Position numbers and translations under genes: made by a program. The notes under the pieces are model-generated. The model saw only the letters and a program-made list of their open reading frames with translations. It was not told the origin of the DNA and did not search any database. This document shows positions 1 to 12,600 of a stretch of DNA of 64,000 bases, in pieces (the stretch's first letter is position 1; each line of letters opens with the position of its first letter). The stretch spans positions 6,898,001-6,962,000 of the forward strand of contig OX365954.1 of assembly GCA_947247005.1 (NCBI GenBank). Direction: 5' to 3'. This DNA is from Spisula solida (taxonomy: Eukaryota; Mollusca; Bivalvia; Venerida; Mactridae).

Positions 1-925
1 TTTTATACAGGAGCTAGACTGTACAATGTGTTAGGTATTAAGGAACAGCAAGCGAACAATTCAACAATAATGGCCTGCCGGGAGTTTTGTAAAGATAGTT
101 CACACTTTCTATATTACATTCTATATCTACCATCTCATTCCAGCTTTGATGCAGTGTATTCATATGATATATTGATTGTGTATAGAGATAGTATAATACA
201 AAAAAACCTTCTACTTTGAAGTGATTTCTCTCCAAGCACTTGCTGTTTTCAAACCGTTCCATTTCTATTGAAATTCACTAAGATTTGCAATCAAAATCTC
301 ATAAATTTGAAGCGAAGTGATGCATTTTAAAGCGTGTTTTTATGATGTTTTCTCGACGATTTTTATTTGTACATGTTGGTATGGTGATGCCTGTCGACAT
401 TTCTTGATTTTATTTCAACTGCATATATGATGTACATACATTCAGGTAGCCTTTAGACCAACCAGAGCCTTCAAATGCAGGAAGGCGTTCGTTCTGAATG
501 GCTGATAGACCACCAAATAGTTAAATTATGGTCATTATGCGTCTACACCAAGTTTGATACATCAAGCTTTTCGCTCTGTCCTGATTCGGACAAAATACTC
601 AACTAGCCCTATAGGGCGGGGTATTAGACCTCAAGTGTCAAGTTACCTAATTTATGTTGGTCAGCGGTCAAAATGCCTGGTACTGATATATCGAGAACAA
701 TATCAGAATTGTTTTACTTGACTCAGTGTTGCGTCGTACAGTTAGTTTGTGACGTCACACGGTTTGCTTGTAATGTCGTACCGTTAGTTCGTGGCGTCAT
801 TGTGGCGACGATGTCCCTAACAGGATGCATTACAGATTACAGTATGACTAATGTTGTAAACATCAGATATCACTATGACAATACCATGGATACGTACCAG
901 ATACCTGCCTTGTATCAGTATCATG

Positions 926-926
<1 letters not shown>
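1..926. other. Intergenic, no gene seen
   Basis: Only short unsupported reading frames on both strands, with no domain, splice pattern or RNA gene that I recognise. A full TGACGTCA CRE palindrome lies at 750-757. Confidence 0.5.

Positions 927-958
<32 letters not shown>
927..958. repeat. (TA)n microsatellite
   Basis: An uninterrupted run of about 16 TA dinucleotides, visible directly. The short reading frames that cross it on both strands give Y-I repeats and are not genes. Confidence 0.95.
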
Positions 959-960
<2 letters not shown>

Positions 961-2531
961 AGACAAATAGTGTGTGTGTCTTTTATCACATTCACTGTCG
1001 TGTGCTGAACGATGTGACATTTTCCGCCAGCATGTGATGGTTTTAAATGAGTTGCAATAATTATACTCGACAACAAAAGAAACGCGACACGATTTTCAAT
1101 TTGTAATTTAGCGAAGGCCAGAGCAAAGAACTAAACACACAGATTGGACACTCAATTGAAAGCTGGGTGAAAATGCAAAATAGCATGCAGCAGATTCTGT
1201 TATCTTGTATCAAAAGTTTTGTTTGTCATCCGTTTTTAATGACCAATATCTCACCAAGTTTCTTCTATTGTATGAGGTAACTTGTTTTTGTCTACCTCTT
1301 ATATTATTGAGAAAGTTATGATTTGAATGAGGCAAATCGGGTATTTTCTAATTAACATATTGAATTTCCATGAAAATGAGAGTAGGTATGGCTCTTTGGT
1401 GTCTATTCTTTTATTCCTCGACTGATTTCAATAAATGAGATCTCATTGTAAAGCTGAATAATATATCTATTGCATAGAAGTATTAGTTTTTGTTAATTAA
1501 AACAGGAGATACAAGGTTTTGAATACAAACGAAATTTCGCGAGATTTCTGAAGATTGCAGCGAGATCATTGTGAGATTTGGTACATCATTCACATCTTTG
1601 TATTTTTAGATCTTTGGCCAGAGGCATCGTTATTGTCATGTCCTGTGAGACGTCGTGTGTCTATGCGTTTGTCCGTTTCTTATCTTCTCTTCTGACACTA
1701 CTTGAACATATTTCAATTAAACTTCACCGTCACCGTGACAAATTGCAGCTCTGATTAACATTGACTCCATAACTGATTAAAATGCTTCTGTAAGAAGTAA
1801 TAATTACATCCTACAAGTTGTATTTCGTGGTGGTTATAGTTACCCCGGAAATCTGCATGATATGATTAATTGGTTTGTACATGAAGCGTATCACAGTTAA
1901 CCTTACTTCTTTTTCCTAGTATACGAGCCAGTCATGACTGTCATTCATCATTCTATTATTTTTAATATTTTTCTATATTTTGTCAAACACGTTGGCTTGT
2001 GTGGATTCTGCTCGTGAAACAATAAGTCAGATACGTTTAATTACCTAACTGCCTTCAAGGGGTATGCTAAATTTGGTGACACACACTATGAGTTACCATG
2101 CGTCTACATCCCACAGCTTGTTTAGTTTATACTATAATTTACTGAAGGTCAATTGTCAAGGTCAACAACTTATATTAATCACACTCTGCACATATATGCA
2201 TGGCGGCGTCTATCGCCATAGGGTTTGAGAGAAGAGACGCCAATTTTTCATTTAATGTGCTGAACACAATGCAATGATAAATATAATAACTGTCTTTTTG
2301 AGTTTTAAACCGAACACAGTTCAACCAACAGTCAAGTAAATAGTTAGCTTACGTGTTGAGTCAAATACACATTAAATAACATTAAGTCATTTATAACGTG
2401 TGCTTAGTTTACACAAAGGCACATTTAACATATTTATGGTGCAATTACCAAGTACTTAGAACATGGTCGTTTAGATTATTCAGTACGCCAATGTACACTA
2501 TTCTATTTCCCTGAACTATGAATCAATTTAC
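959..2531. other. Intergenic, no gene seen
   Basis: No long reading frame, Pol III boxes or tandem repeat. A phrase near 1065-1090 (ACAACAAAAGAAACGC) looks like a transposon end, but I found no inverted partner in the window. Confidence 0.45.
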
Positions 2532-2945
2532 CACTTGTTACAGTCCCTGCTATTTACACGTGTTACAGTCCCTGCTATTTATACGTGTTACAGTCCCTGC
2601 TATTTACACGTGTTACAGTCCCTGCTATTTACACGTGTTACAGTCCCTGCTATTTACACGTGTTCCAGTCCCTGCTATTTACACGTGTTATAGTCCCTGC
2701 TATTTACACGTGTTACAGTCCCTGCTATTTACACTTGTTACAGTCCCTGCTATTTACACGTATTCCAGTCCCTGCTATTTACACGTGTTACAGTCCCTGC
2801 TATTTACACGTGTTACAGTCCCTGCTATTTATACGTGTTACAGTCCCTGCTATTTACACGTGTTACAGTCCCTGCTATTTACACGTGTTACAGTCCCTGC
2901 TATTTACACGTGTTACAGTCCCTGCTATTTATACGTGTTACACTC
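2532..2945. repeat. 25-bp minisatellite carrying E-boxes
   Basis: Sixteen near-perfect head-to-tail copies of a 25-bp unit, with the core CAGTCCCTGCTATTT recurring every 25 bases from 2541 to 2916. Between cores most units carry ACACGTGT, which contains the palindromic E-box CACGTG; a few have TACGTG, CACTTG or CACGTA. The unit has no stop in the forward frames, so two overlapping open frames of about 145 codons arise. Because 25 is not a multiple of 3, these encode a 25-residue periodic peptide with no sign of being a gene. Confidence 0.95.
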
Positions 2946-3255
2946 ACACCATTGATAAACGTTCTCAATATGATTTTATGATTAAAATAATAGTTATAAC
3001 CATCAACCATCCTACAATTGCTAGATAGGACATTACGCTAAATTAACATTCTACAAACATAAACGCCAACACCATTCGGCTTTGGACAAACTCTAAGAAA
3101 AATATAATCTGAACTATCTGAGCTTAAATATTTTCGCATGTGGTTGAGATTACTTCCACTCAAAATCGATATCACGAAATTAAAAATACTGTGTGTACAT
3201 TACAGCAAACTCCAATTTGAGACTTACCTCTAGCACACTCTCCGATTTGAGCTAA

Positions 3256-3460
3256 AGCCTATGTATCACTGAGGAATTCCACATCGGCGATGTTCTTTCG
3301 ATTTCTTCCGATACTACCCGATTCATCACAATTCCTTTCGATATTACAAACTGTCTCATGACGTCCCCGAAGCTTCCCCTGTTCCCGATGTCCTGATAGC
3401 TCATGAATTACTATCGGGAGTACATCGCCAAGGCAAAAAATGTTCAGTGGTACCTAGGCT
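3256..3460 (+). mobile_element. Harbinger-like MITE, copy A (205 bp)
   Basis: A short element with terminal inverted repeats: the left end reads AGCCTATGTATCACTGA and the right end, reverse-complemented, AGCCTAGGTACCACTGA. It is flanked by a 3-bp direct repeat TAA (3253-3255 and 3461-3463). A second copy lies at 47356-47575 with a TTA duplication. A TWA 3-bp duplication with short TIRs is the hallmark of PIF/Harbinger MITEs; the family assignment is inference. No coding capacity. Copy A lacks about 15 bp present in copy B. Confidence 0.75.
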
Positions 3461-3904
3461 TAACCTTCAATTTAGAGATGAGATACTATTTGGTTGACTT
3501 CAGCGTGCCTTGATTATTGATTCATGCCACGCCTACTAGACTTCAGTGCGTCCTCTAAATGTGGTTTTAAGAAAAATGTGCTGGAGACAGTTCCAATGTG
3601 GCGCTTCAGAGTGGAATCTCGGAAATGTTTTCTTAACATCACATACGAGAGGTGGTGCTTGAGTCCAGTAGGCGTGTCATTTTAAGTGCATTTAAACATC
3701 TTCATCCACTGGTCAGTGAGAAATGATGTACCTTTCGGATACTACCATACTTTGGATTGACGTTATCGAATAACCAGGTCTGACTGCATTTGTACGGACA
3801 ATTCCGATTGTGATTTTTTATGTAGTTTGAAAATTGAACCCAAAAGACCGATCTTGTCCTAAATACAACATTGTCCATAACTCTTTTATGAATGGCTTAC
3901 GGAG

Positions 3905-3985
3905 CGTACGTTCTCTTCCGTAGAAAGTTCTTGTGACACAGTATCCGTTGACCACACTCCCTATCAAAACTCCTAATGTCGCCCC
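3905..3985 (-). pseudogene. Possible orphan SLC22/MFS-like exon (weak)
   Basis: On the - strand a stretch bounded by a plausible acceptor (TGCTACAG) and donor (GTAAGC) encodes residues resembling the conserved MFS/SLC22 segment after the second helix: LGVLIGSVVNGY followed by RTFYGRERTL. In functional transporters this is usually a G-Y-x-x-D-R-x-G-R-R pattern. Here the aspartate is missing and the spacing is one residue longer. No other transporter exons were found nearby. It may be a relic exon or chance similarity. Confidence 0.15.
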
Positions 3986-4339
3986 TGTAGCACTGCATGT
4001 CTTGCTTCGCACGTACTTTAAATCAATGATAGTAACAAGTTATCTGGGAAGAAAATAAGTAAATATTTGTGTTGGAGGATAAGATGATAGTTTATGCTGT
4101 ATTAATATTTGCTGGAATGATGTATAGACTTATCTGCATATATAATATATCATCGCTAGATAGTATTGGTCTATTAACAGAGAGTCTGGCGTATTGACAA
4201 TATTCTAATATCACTACATTTATATACAATATATCAAACCTTGGTTAGTGGGGGCCTATACAAAACAGACACCTGTCTGAATCATCAGATCAGTTAATTT
4301 ATATTTAAATATCCACGTGACTATAATAAGCAACCACCT

Positions 4340-4580
4340 GTTTTAAAAGTCTACATCTTCGGCATTCATTGGCTGTAAGGATGTTGAAGGCAGATTTAAC
4401 TGTTAATAAGTTGCAGGAGGTCCCAGGTTCGATCACAGGCCGCATCATACCAAAGACGAAATAAAATGGTACCTGTAACTCGCATTGCTAGACGCACAGC
4501 ATAAACGGGAAGCTGGTCTCTCTCCCATGCCCTCATGACAATGGATAACATCAGGAATGAGGTGTCGAGAGTAATTAATA
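4340..4580 (+). mobile_element. tRNA-derived SINE-like repeat
   Basis: A good Pol III B-box-like motif (GGTTCGATC, 4426-4434) sits in a tRNA-like head. It is followed by a body containing GACGCACAGCATAAAC, which resembles GGCGCCCAGCAATAAG in the SINE at 29.6 kb. Boundaries and A-box are unclear; the copy is diverged. Confidence 0.45.
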
Positions 4581-5210
4581 TAAAATGGAAAAACTTGTTT
4601 CACAATCGACCTAAAATAAATTAGTTTAAAAATAAATAAAGAAACTGTGTATGGATTATTTAAAAGTGTGTCATGAGAATATCTTTGTGTACAGGTGGTG
4701 TTTTTAATTGATAGAATAGTTCAACTTGTATATAACATTCCGTCATACATCAACTGTACTAGCATGAACCAGATGTCGTTAAGATCAAATGCATTTAAAA
4801 TAAAATTGCAGATTAAGATTTAAGTACATGTATATTGGGTGTATAAGACGTGTTTGTTTTAATCAGGTGACCATATAACCACAGGTTAGAATGTGTACAC
4901 CAAGATTTCATTTTTTGCGCTGGAAGTACGTACATATATATACGCCCAGTATTACATATTAAAGTATACAGTTACCAGTTTTCACACAGAAAGTGTTATA
5001 TGATTTGTATGCATCATTCTGTACCTACTTTGTATTCACCATTCAATATTATTTCGTCTGTGATATAAGCAACATGGCGTGTCAAAGAAAGCTGCACAGC
5101 TTCAAGAGAAATGTCATTAACCAAGGACGTAGATCTGTGTTATATACCGGGCTTGTTTATTTCAGTAGCATCAATTTAAACTAATAACGCAGTTAAACTA
5201 CAATACAACC

Positions 5211-5480
5211 TCCATAACAAGAGATATTTTGTCAAACATGTATACCCTCATTGCAACCAAATAGTCATTAACGTTAAAGATCACACCGACCTTGACCTTT
5301 GACCTACTGACTTCGAAATCAATAGGGGTCATCTACTGTTGCTGACCAACCTCCATGTAAAGTTTGATTATCCTAGGGCAAAGCGTTCTTGGGTTACCAA
5401 CCGACCTACCGACCGACCACCAAACAGACCTACCTCTACTTGTGCAAAGCAATATAATATTAGCCCCTCATCAAATATGG
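5211..5480 (-). mobile_element. Dispersed repeat with nuclear-receptor half-sites, copy B
   Basis: Read on the - strand this matches 18778-19065: a GGTCGGTCGGT-rich run, then TCAAACTTTACATGGA, then AACAGTAGATGACCC, then AGTCAGTAGGTCAAAGGTCA, ending in ATCTCTTGTTAT. The core keeps a DR1 arrangement of TGACCT half-sites (5293-5298 and 5300-5305 on +). No coding capacity. The family is unnamed here; it behaves as an interspersed repeat because two diverged copies occur in opposite orientation. Confidence 0.65.
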
Positions 5481-5549
5481 GGGTCATAATAAGACATCCT
5501 TGTAACGCTAGTTTCCTATCGCACTCAAGATATTTTTGTATTAATCTTG

Positions 5550-5592
5550 CTCGTCGGTCAGTCAGTCAGTCAGTCAGCCCGTCCGTCCGCCA
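5550..5592. repeat. GTCA/GTCC short tandem repeat
   Basis: Runs of GGTCAGTCAGTCAGTCAGTC followed by CCGTCCGTCCG. They probably belong to the same repeat class as the adjacent 5211-5480 element, which also carries GGTC-type runs. Confidence 0.7.
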
Positions 5593-5640
5593 GTATTCAC
5601 ATATGTCCGCCCCATAAAACGATTACGGTGCACGTTTTCT

Positions 5641-6605
5641 GAACCGTGTTGTTTCAAACTTTAAAGGAATGTCTATCAGATTAAATATGTAGTGCTGCAC
5701 ACAGCCGCGAGGGATAATAGAGTTACGGGGTAGTGTTATAAATTAGAGACATCTTTGTCCAGTTGACACATTTATAGTTTTAATAGTTAATGGAAATAAC
5801 GTTTGACCTTTATCATTACAATCTGACTTAAGTGCACAATATCCCTGGTGTTTTTTTTGTTATTCAAGAAAATAACAGTATACTAGTATATAGCTTTATA
5901 GTATATTATATCACTAGATTTATCAACCTGTTTTGAAAATCAAATGTAAAAACTTGCTGAAGCAACTTTTGATCATTCACGCAATATTTAATATATACAC
6001 GAACGTGAAAGATGTCCCATCAAAAACCTCATTATATGATAAAACATTATCATTTTTGTATAAAAACTTGTTCCGATAATATCGAGTTAAATATAACACT
6101 TTACTTGCTATGGGCGAATATTAATTGCTCACCCGAATATTAACCGATGTATTATTGATTGTTCCAATACAATAATCATCTGCCGAGTACAGCATATAGA
6201 TGTAGAAATGTACTTAAAATAAATTTTCATTTATTCTATCATATTCTAGTACAGTAAAACCACACATAGACAACCACAATATCTCAAATTTAAGTACATT
6301 ACTTTCAGGTCTATTTTTATTTGGTTGCCCTTCACTTAACTTTAAAATGAAGACCAACTCAGTTAGAAAACACTTAACCAAGACACCTTTTTGTTTTCTT
6401 GTTACGCCAATTGTAAGTTAGTACTTGTTAGGATGCAGTCTTGAAAATTTGGTTGAGTGAATCAATCACCGTACTAACGTAAGTAACAATCGAAAAATGG
6501 CGTTTAACACGACTTACACGAATATTTCCATTGTCGAACTTCGAGATATAGCCAGTTAGCCATATTTCAATCGCTTTATCTAAAACATGTTCATTCTTCT
6601 TTCAG
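5641..6605. other. Upstream region of the receptor gene
   Basis: No coding sequence seen. The last bases (TTCATTCTTCTTTCAG, ending 6605) form a polypyrimidine tract and 3' splice site, so a non-coding first exon and the promoter probably lie further upstream. I cannot locate them. Confidence 0.4.
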
Positions 6606-6643
6606 GACCATTGTTCAATAGTGGTATTTTTGACAAACACAAG
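6606..6643 (+). other. 5' UTR part of receptor exon 1 after splice acceptor
   Basis: The acceptor AG at 6604-6605 after a pyrimidine-rich tract means an in-frame ATG at 6587 lies inside the putative intron. This supports the ATG at 6644, which is directly followed by a textbook signal peptide. Confidence 0.55.
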
Positions 6644-9600
6644 ATGTTGTATCTGGTTCTTGCCATACTGATGGCCGTCACGTGTGTACAAGCCAACATC
6701 GCACAGAGTTCAAACCTTGAACCCATCTTAGCATCACCGGGCAATACGTCATCCATCTTGGTATTTCTGGATATACACCGTCATTATGATGGCAACACTT
6801 GCTCCGATATCGACTGGGAAATGTTTGAATTGGCTCTAATTCTGCAGTACACAGCTGATCAACAGGTCGTTGTTGCTAATGGTAAGTACAAAATGTAATC
6901 CATACACGAAATATAAGAATCGCAGACCAATCATGTTTTCGAAATAAAATACACAGAAAACGGTAAATAAGTCTGTGAACTTGTGGTACAACCCGGGTAT
7001 TTGTTGTTCATGTATTGTTATTTTTCATATCTGCTCCCAACTGATGGAATAATAATAAATCTAAAATACATTTACAACGTATGGCAATATTGTATTCTTA
7101 AGGCTTTACGTTATTTTGTATTAAAAAATATATTTCGGAAAAACGTGTATGAGTGTCTTCAAAGGGACGCCGCAAGCATGGATACACTGCATGTTCCATG
7201 TCTGGAAAATATGCTAAATTTGTGAAAAAAGTCAATGTCGACATATGTCAATGCAAGGAATGTTCGCAATGCCATGTGAATTTTTCACATTGGTATACTA
7301 GTATTCACTTACAAATTATTCAGTGACTAGTCTGAAGCGTCTTTCATCGACTTGTCATCGGCGTATGATACAGATATAGATACCAGAAATTCTTCATAGT
7401 TTGGTGAATTGTAACATAACTATTGTACTAGTTTGTGTATCGTTGTGTAAACGTTTATGACACATATATAAATGTTTGTTACAGGAATTGAGATCTATGA
7501 TACCTGTGGTTCTAGGAGACGAGTTGCAGAAATTATACGTTATCGCCTTCCTGTGGGATCATGTGACCAAACATCGAATTTTACACAGATTGCAGGTACC
7601 TAATCTTTTCTAAACAACTACTGTATGGATGCTTTTTGAACGATCCTTAACTTCTTCCAGTAACATCGCCTATAAAGAATCACTGGTTATTCATGTACGA
7701 CATGCTATGACATGAAAATACATACAAATCCTGACGCATGTTTGCTGATGGCCTGGATTCCGTAGCCTCGGAGTAGTTACTTCCCTTTGAATTTTAAAGT
7801 CAAATTTATGTATATGTACGGAGGTTACCGTGGAAACATTATCACACTAAAAATGACGTCATATGTTTCAGGAATCATATCATATTCTACGCAAGAAGTC
7901 AACGAGATTATTTCTTACAACTTTGACCAGTTGTTTATAGTGATAGATGATGGACGTGTGGACGATACGGACTTTAGATCCCCCGGGGATCTCTACCTAG
8001 AGCTGGCCTCTCTACACAACGTAAAGGTAAACTCATACAGATAAATGATCTTATGTTTATTCACTTTGTGAAAATTAGGAAGTCCATGAGAGAAGATACT
8101 CATAACGTACCGTAACCACGCAAATGACCAGTTGGTATAAGACATAGACCAGTCCCTGACACTCGTGGTCTCCTTCATCGCTTCAGTGGTAAATCATAGC
8201 ATATGGTTGCATATAATAGTCCGACCTGATTATGTAGTAATGTGGACATGTTAGTTGTACATGGCACATGTGGAAAGTCAAATGACTCCATGTTTCCTTA
8301 GAGTGGTCCATACATTTGCGGGTACATATCTGTATCATACATAGTAGTCAATTGTGTCCATTGCCTTTGCACTCAGAGACGGTTAACTCAACGATTAGTA
8401 AAACTATATCATCCACAATAGCGTCAGTGCCATATTTTGTTTATTCAAGTTTTGCGTGGAAGACAATACCTCAGTAGCCAAGATAATTATGTGCATGCTA
8501 CCGATCTAACCTTCACACAAGACGTCACAGAAATCTGTTGCTACAATAATTATGTTTGATAACTTGTGAATGACTATGATACTAATTATTCATTCAATGT
8601 TTTCATGCAGGTACCTTTAAGACAAGAGCACAAATAACATTTACAACTGCATGAAGTTGATTGAATCTTCACACACCATGGCTTTATTACAGTCATCAAA
8701 ATTGATAAAATCTTCTTACGTTACTGGGTGGGATTATGTTGTACAATGTTTTCTTGTTATTTAAGTATGCACAAGGTTGTTAATTAAATATTTATAAAAA
8801 TATTTAACCTTTCAGATGATGATACCATTTCTCAAACAACTCGGTTGGTCTTACGTCACCACCATATACAACGATCATCCAGATTCTCGTCTCAAGAATG
8901 CACTTTTTCGCAAACTCGCAGACGAAAACGATATTTGCGTTCAGTCATCTATTATGTTTAATGATTTCGACCCTATCAGAAACAACACCTTTCCAGACGT
9001 CAAAACTGATGGCGTTATCATATTTCAAAAACGCGCATCGCAGAAGGTACCCACGGTTGCCCTGGCAACACGTTACAATGACTTTGGATATCCAAATGCT
9101 GGTATATCATTCCAGGACGCATACACCCCCGATACGAGGCTTCCCAGCTATTTTGCCAAAGGTTTATGGAACATGACGTCACTAGACAAACTCACGAGAG
9201 ATTATTTTCTCTCCATGTTTAATTGCTTCTACTTGAACGAAACAATTTCCGACGAAATCTCGTGCGATAACATATCAACTGGTATCATTGAGAATCATTT
9301 CTATGACGTCACTGGACACCGACTCACACATATGCTGCGTGATGTGTTCCACTTTCTAGGAAACGTGGCAGACGATATGTATCACTTGAATTGCACAAGC
9401 TTTCATAAAAGTTGTTTTAATGCCGACGATGTATCATCAAGATCTAACTTCCTGATAACCAACGCGTCCTTAGTAGAACTCCAGTATAAAATAGAAGCAT
9501 TGTTTATGAATGGTTCCACTTATGCAAAGGTAAGTCTTACAAACAACAGCTAACGAAAGTAGCGGAATTAGGACACTATAACAACTTACAACCCCAAATC

Positions 9601-12600
9601 AACTCTCTTTGGAAGTCACAACTTATTTTACTATGACATTTGTCTATAAGTTATGGCTCTAAGCGGATGTTACATACGTTCATTATTTTAAACACATACT
9701 AGCATAATCATATTTTAGATAATCTATATTAGAACCTAACATTTTAAGTAACGTCAGTTTTTTGTATCAATTTACTCGCCAAGGAGTGTTACATCACGAT
9801 CTTGAAATTCATTTCGAGTTCTTAATTCTCCTTCAAAAAACACTTTCGATTAAATGATGTTCACTTGTGCGTATGTGCAGATTTGCATCTACATCTATTT
9901 CTTAAAGTGACGAAGTTGTCTTTTACTCTAGCTGCCATCGGAGTCAATGGCATAACTATAGACCCTCGCATATATTTTCCTGCTACTGTAACAGAGAGGG
10001 CTAATATAGTTTAAACCTGTTGCCCAATCCTATTTGATAAGAAATAAAATATACCGTGATTGTCCTGTTACTGTAACAACGAATCTATATTTTTCAGGGA
10101 CAGACATTCCAAACAAGTAATTTCACAGACCTCTCGCGGTCTATTGATACCTGGTTAAGTAATATGTCTGATATTCTACCACCAAGTGAATGTACGTCAT
10201 GGTGCCCTAGTTGTCAGACAACCAAATGTACTAACGTGGAGAACCAGGCTATGTTCGATGGTGACTATATCTTCATCCCGGGCGATGTTCTCATCACTGG
10301 TATGTTTCCTGTGTCAGAGACATGGAACCGTGTTGGCGGACAGGATGTATGTTCAGGCATTGATCCATCTAGCAATGTCGATGTCTTGAGTGAAGCATTC
10401 ATATACGCTCTAGTTACAGCGAACTCGAGATACACAGATCTACTTCAGAATACAACAATCGGTGTGCTTTTGTTTGATACTTGCGATGATCTGAAAAGAG
10501 CATCACAGATTTTGCTGAACTTCGAATCTTGTCAGTATGAATTTGAAACAGATGGGGTCGCCTGGAAACCCTCCCCTTTGGTAGTACCTGCCTATGTCAT
10601 AATGGGTCACAATAAAGCTGTCCCACAAGAGCTGTTTGAACTTGATAAAATGACTCTTGCTTTGGATGGCGATGGGAATATTGACGGAAATGCAGGGTCA
10701 GTATATGATAGTTCTCAGTACAACTTCGAGGCGGTGGTTCACTTTTTGAACAATACAGCATTGTCTTATGTTGTTGTTGTGACGTCAGATACTGACGACA
10801 CTAGTGACGTATCGGCGCTGTTTGAACTTGCTGCCGCGAGAAATATCTGCATAGAATATCACCTAAAATATTCGTCTGGAAACGCAGCAGATGTTATAGA
10901 CGTCATACAAACATCGTCTGCTAACGTCGTATTGTTGTTTGCACAATCAGACGACATTGATAGGCTCTTCAGATCCTTAACAACGAGGTCGTTCGTCAAA
11001 ACATGGGTTTTGATGGAGACTAGAAAGAGCTGGCTGGACATCACGTCGTTTCCATTACCACTTGGGTCTGTGATTTTCCATCGACAGGGAAATCAAAATA
11101 CGAGGTTTAATCAACATTTTGACAACATTTTGAGTCACCAACCTTCAAATTTGTCAATATCAAACCCTTGGTTAGAAAGTTTTAAAAAGGCGCGCGGAGG
11201 TGCTCCGCCTTCATCCGACGTTTTGACGCGCATGCAAGCGTCTGATGTAATAAAAGCTGTCGACGTCACGTTGGACGCGCTCCGGAGATCTGCAATGGCT
11301 GTCTGTGGTAACAATACATCCACATTGTGTCCTGAATTTCTTGAGGATGGTTCCAATCAGATGGTTTCAGAACTGAACAATATCTGGTTTACATATCAAG
11401 AAGAAACATTGAAGATATCTACAGATGGTGAAATGTACGAGAACTACATAATCTCGAACCTACAAACAAGCGGACTTGTAGAAGTAAGTTTCTGCACCAA
11501 TCGTATCATCCACATTTTCTAAATTGATTCGGGAGTAAATCAAAATTCTGTCATTTTTAATCATATTCATGTGTATTATATATTTCGAGCAGTTTTGGTA
11601 AAATAGCAACTTCTTACAGCAATAAATTCTTAAGTTAAAAAACAATGGAAGGGTAACTCATACCAATGCCCTTAGGATTCCGATTGCACAGGGCACTTAT
11701 GTAGCGTTTTAGTTAGTTCTGGTCAGGTTTTAAATTATAGTTGGAGGACAAAAGTATTCTGGCGGTCATTTTGAATATTGATTTTAAAGTCGGAAGAATT
11801 GTATTTTGTTTAAACATACGCAACTTTAGTGAATTTCAACTTAATATAAATTCAGTATTTTGTAATCCGACGAATTATATACATCATGTGTTATTCACTG
11901 CGTGGAAATGCATTTGGCAAATGTTTTAAGGTAGTATTGCTGAATAGACTGACATATTGAACTATTGTTTTCAAAATACAAATATAATATTAATGTTGAT
12001 TATTTTCTTCTAAGGTTGGGCGATGGTCAGACCAGCAGCTTATACTGAATCAAGCGAAGCTTAAATCCTACTCAAGCAAAGGAAGCTCTCTTGCAGAGTT
12101 CCGCGAGTCGTATTGCTTCAGTACCCGTTGTGTTTGTGCCAATATTAATTCCACAGACGGAGCAGCAAACACAGAAGAAATGGTGTTACTAGATTACGAG
12201 ATGGGATTCCAAAATAGTACGGGAGAATTCAAGAAAGATTTGTGGGTACTGATTGTTGTAATCATCGCCGGAACAGGAAGTTTGATGACAATGTTTCTAA
12301 TGATCTACATAATGTGCAAGGTATGCGCAGGAGCGTTAGTGCGCAGATATCTCGCACTCGGAATACTTCTACTCGTTGCTATGGTATTTCTGTTTTTATC
12401 AGTCCTGCCGTTTGTGTTCACCCCGAGTGAAAACGTTTGTGGAATGCGCTTCTTTGCGCATGGATTTTCGTACGCACTTTGCTTTGGTGTGATGTTAGCG
12501 AAGATGATGACGCTAAGAGATTATAAAAACATCGGTCTTGGTGGGGAAATATCGCGAGTAAATCAGTTATTGACTGTGTTCTTCATTGTGTCTGTTCAGA

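Noticed and set aside
1065..1095. Transposon-end-like ACAACAAAAGAAACGC
   Set aside because: No inverted partner or target duplication found in the window.
2518..3028. Two overlapping open frames of about 145 codons
   Set aside because: Produced by the 25-bp minisatellite, whose unit lacks forward stops; no start context, splice signal or domain.
6587..6643. ATG at 6587 as start of the receptor
   Set aside because: It lies before a strong splice acceptor (6604-6605), and the signal peptide begins exactly at the ATG at 6644.
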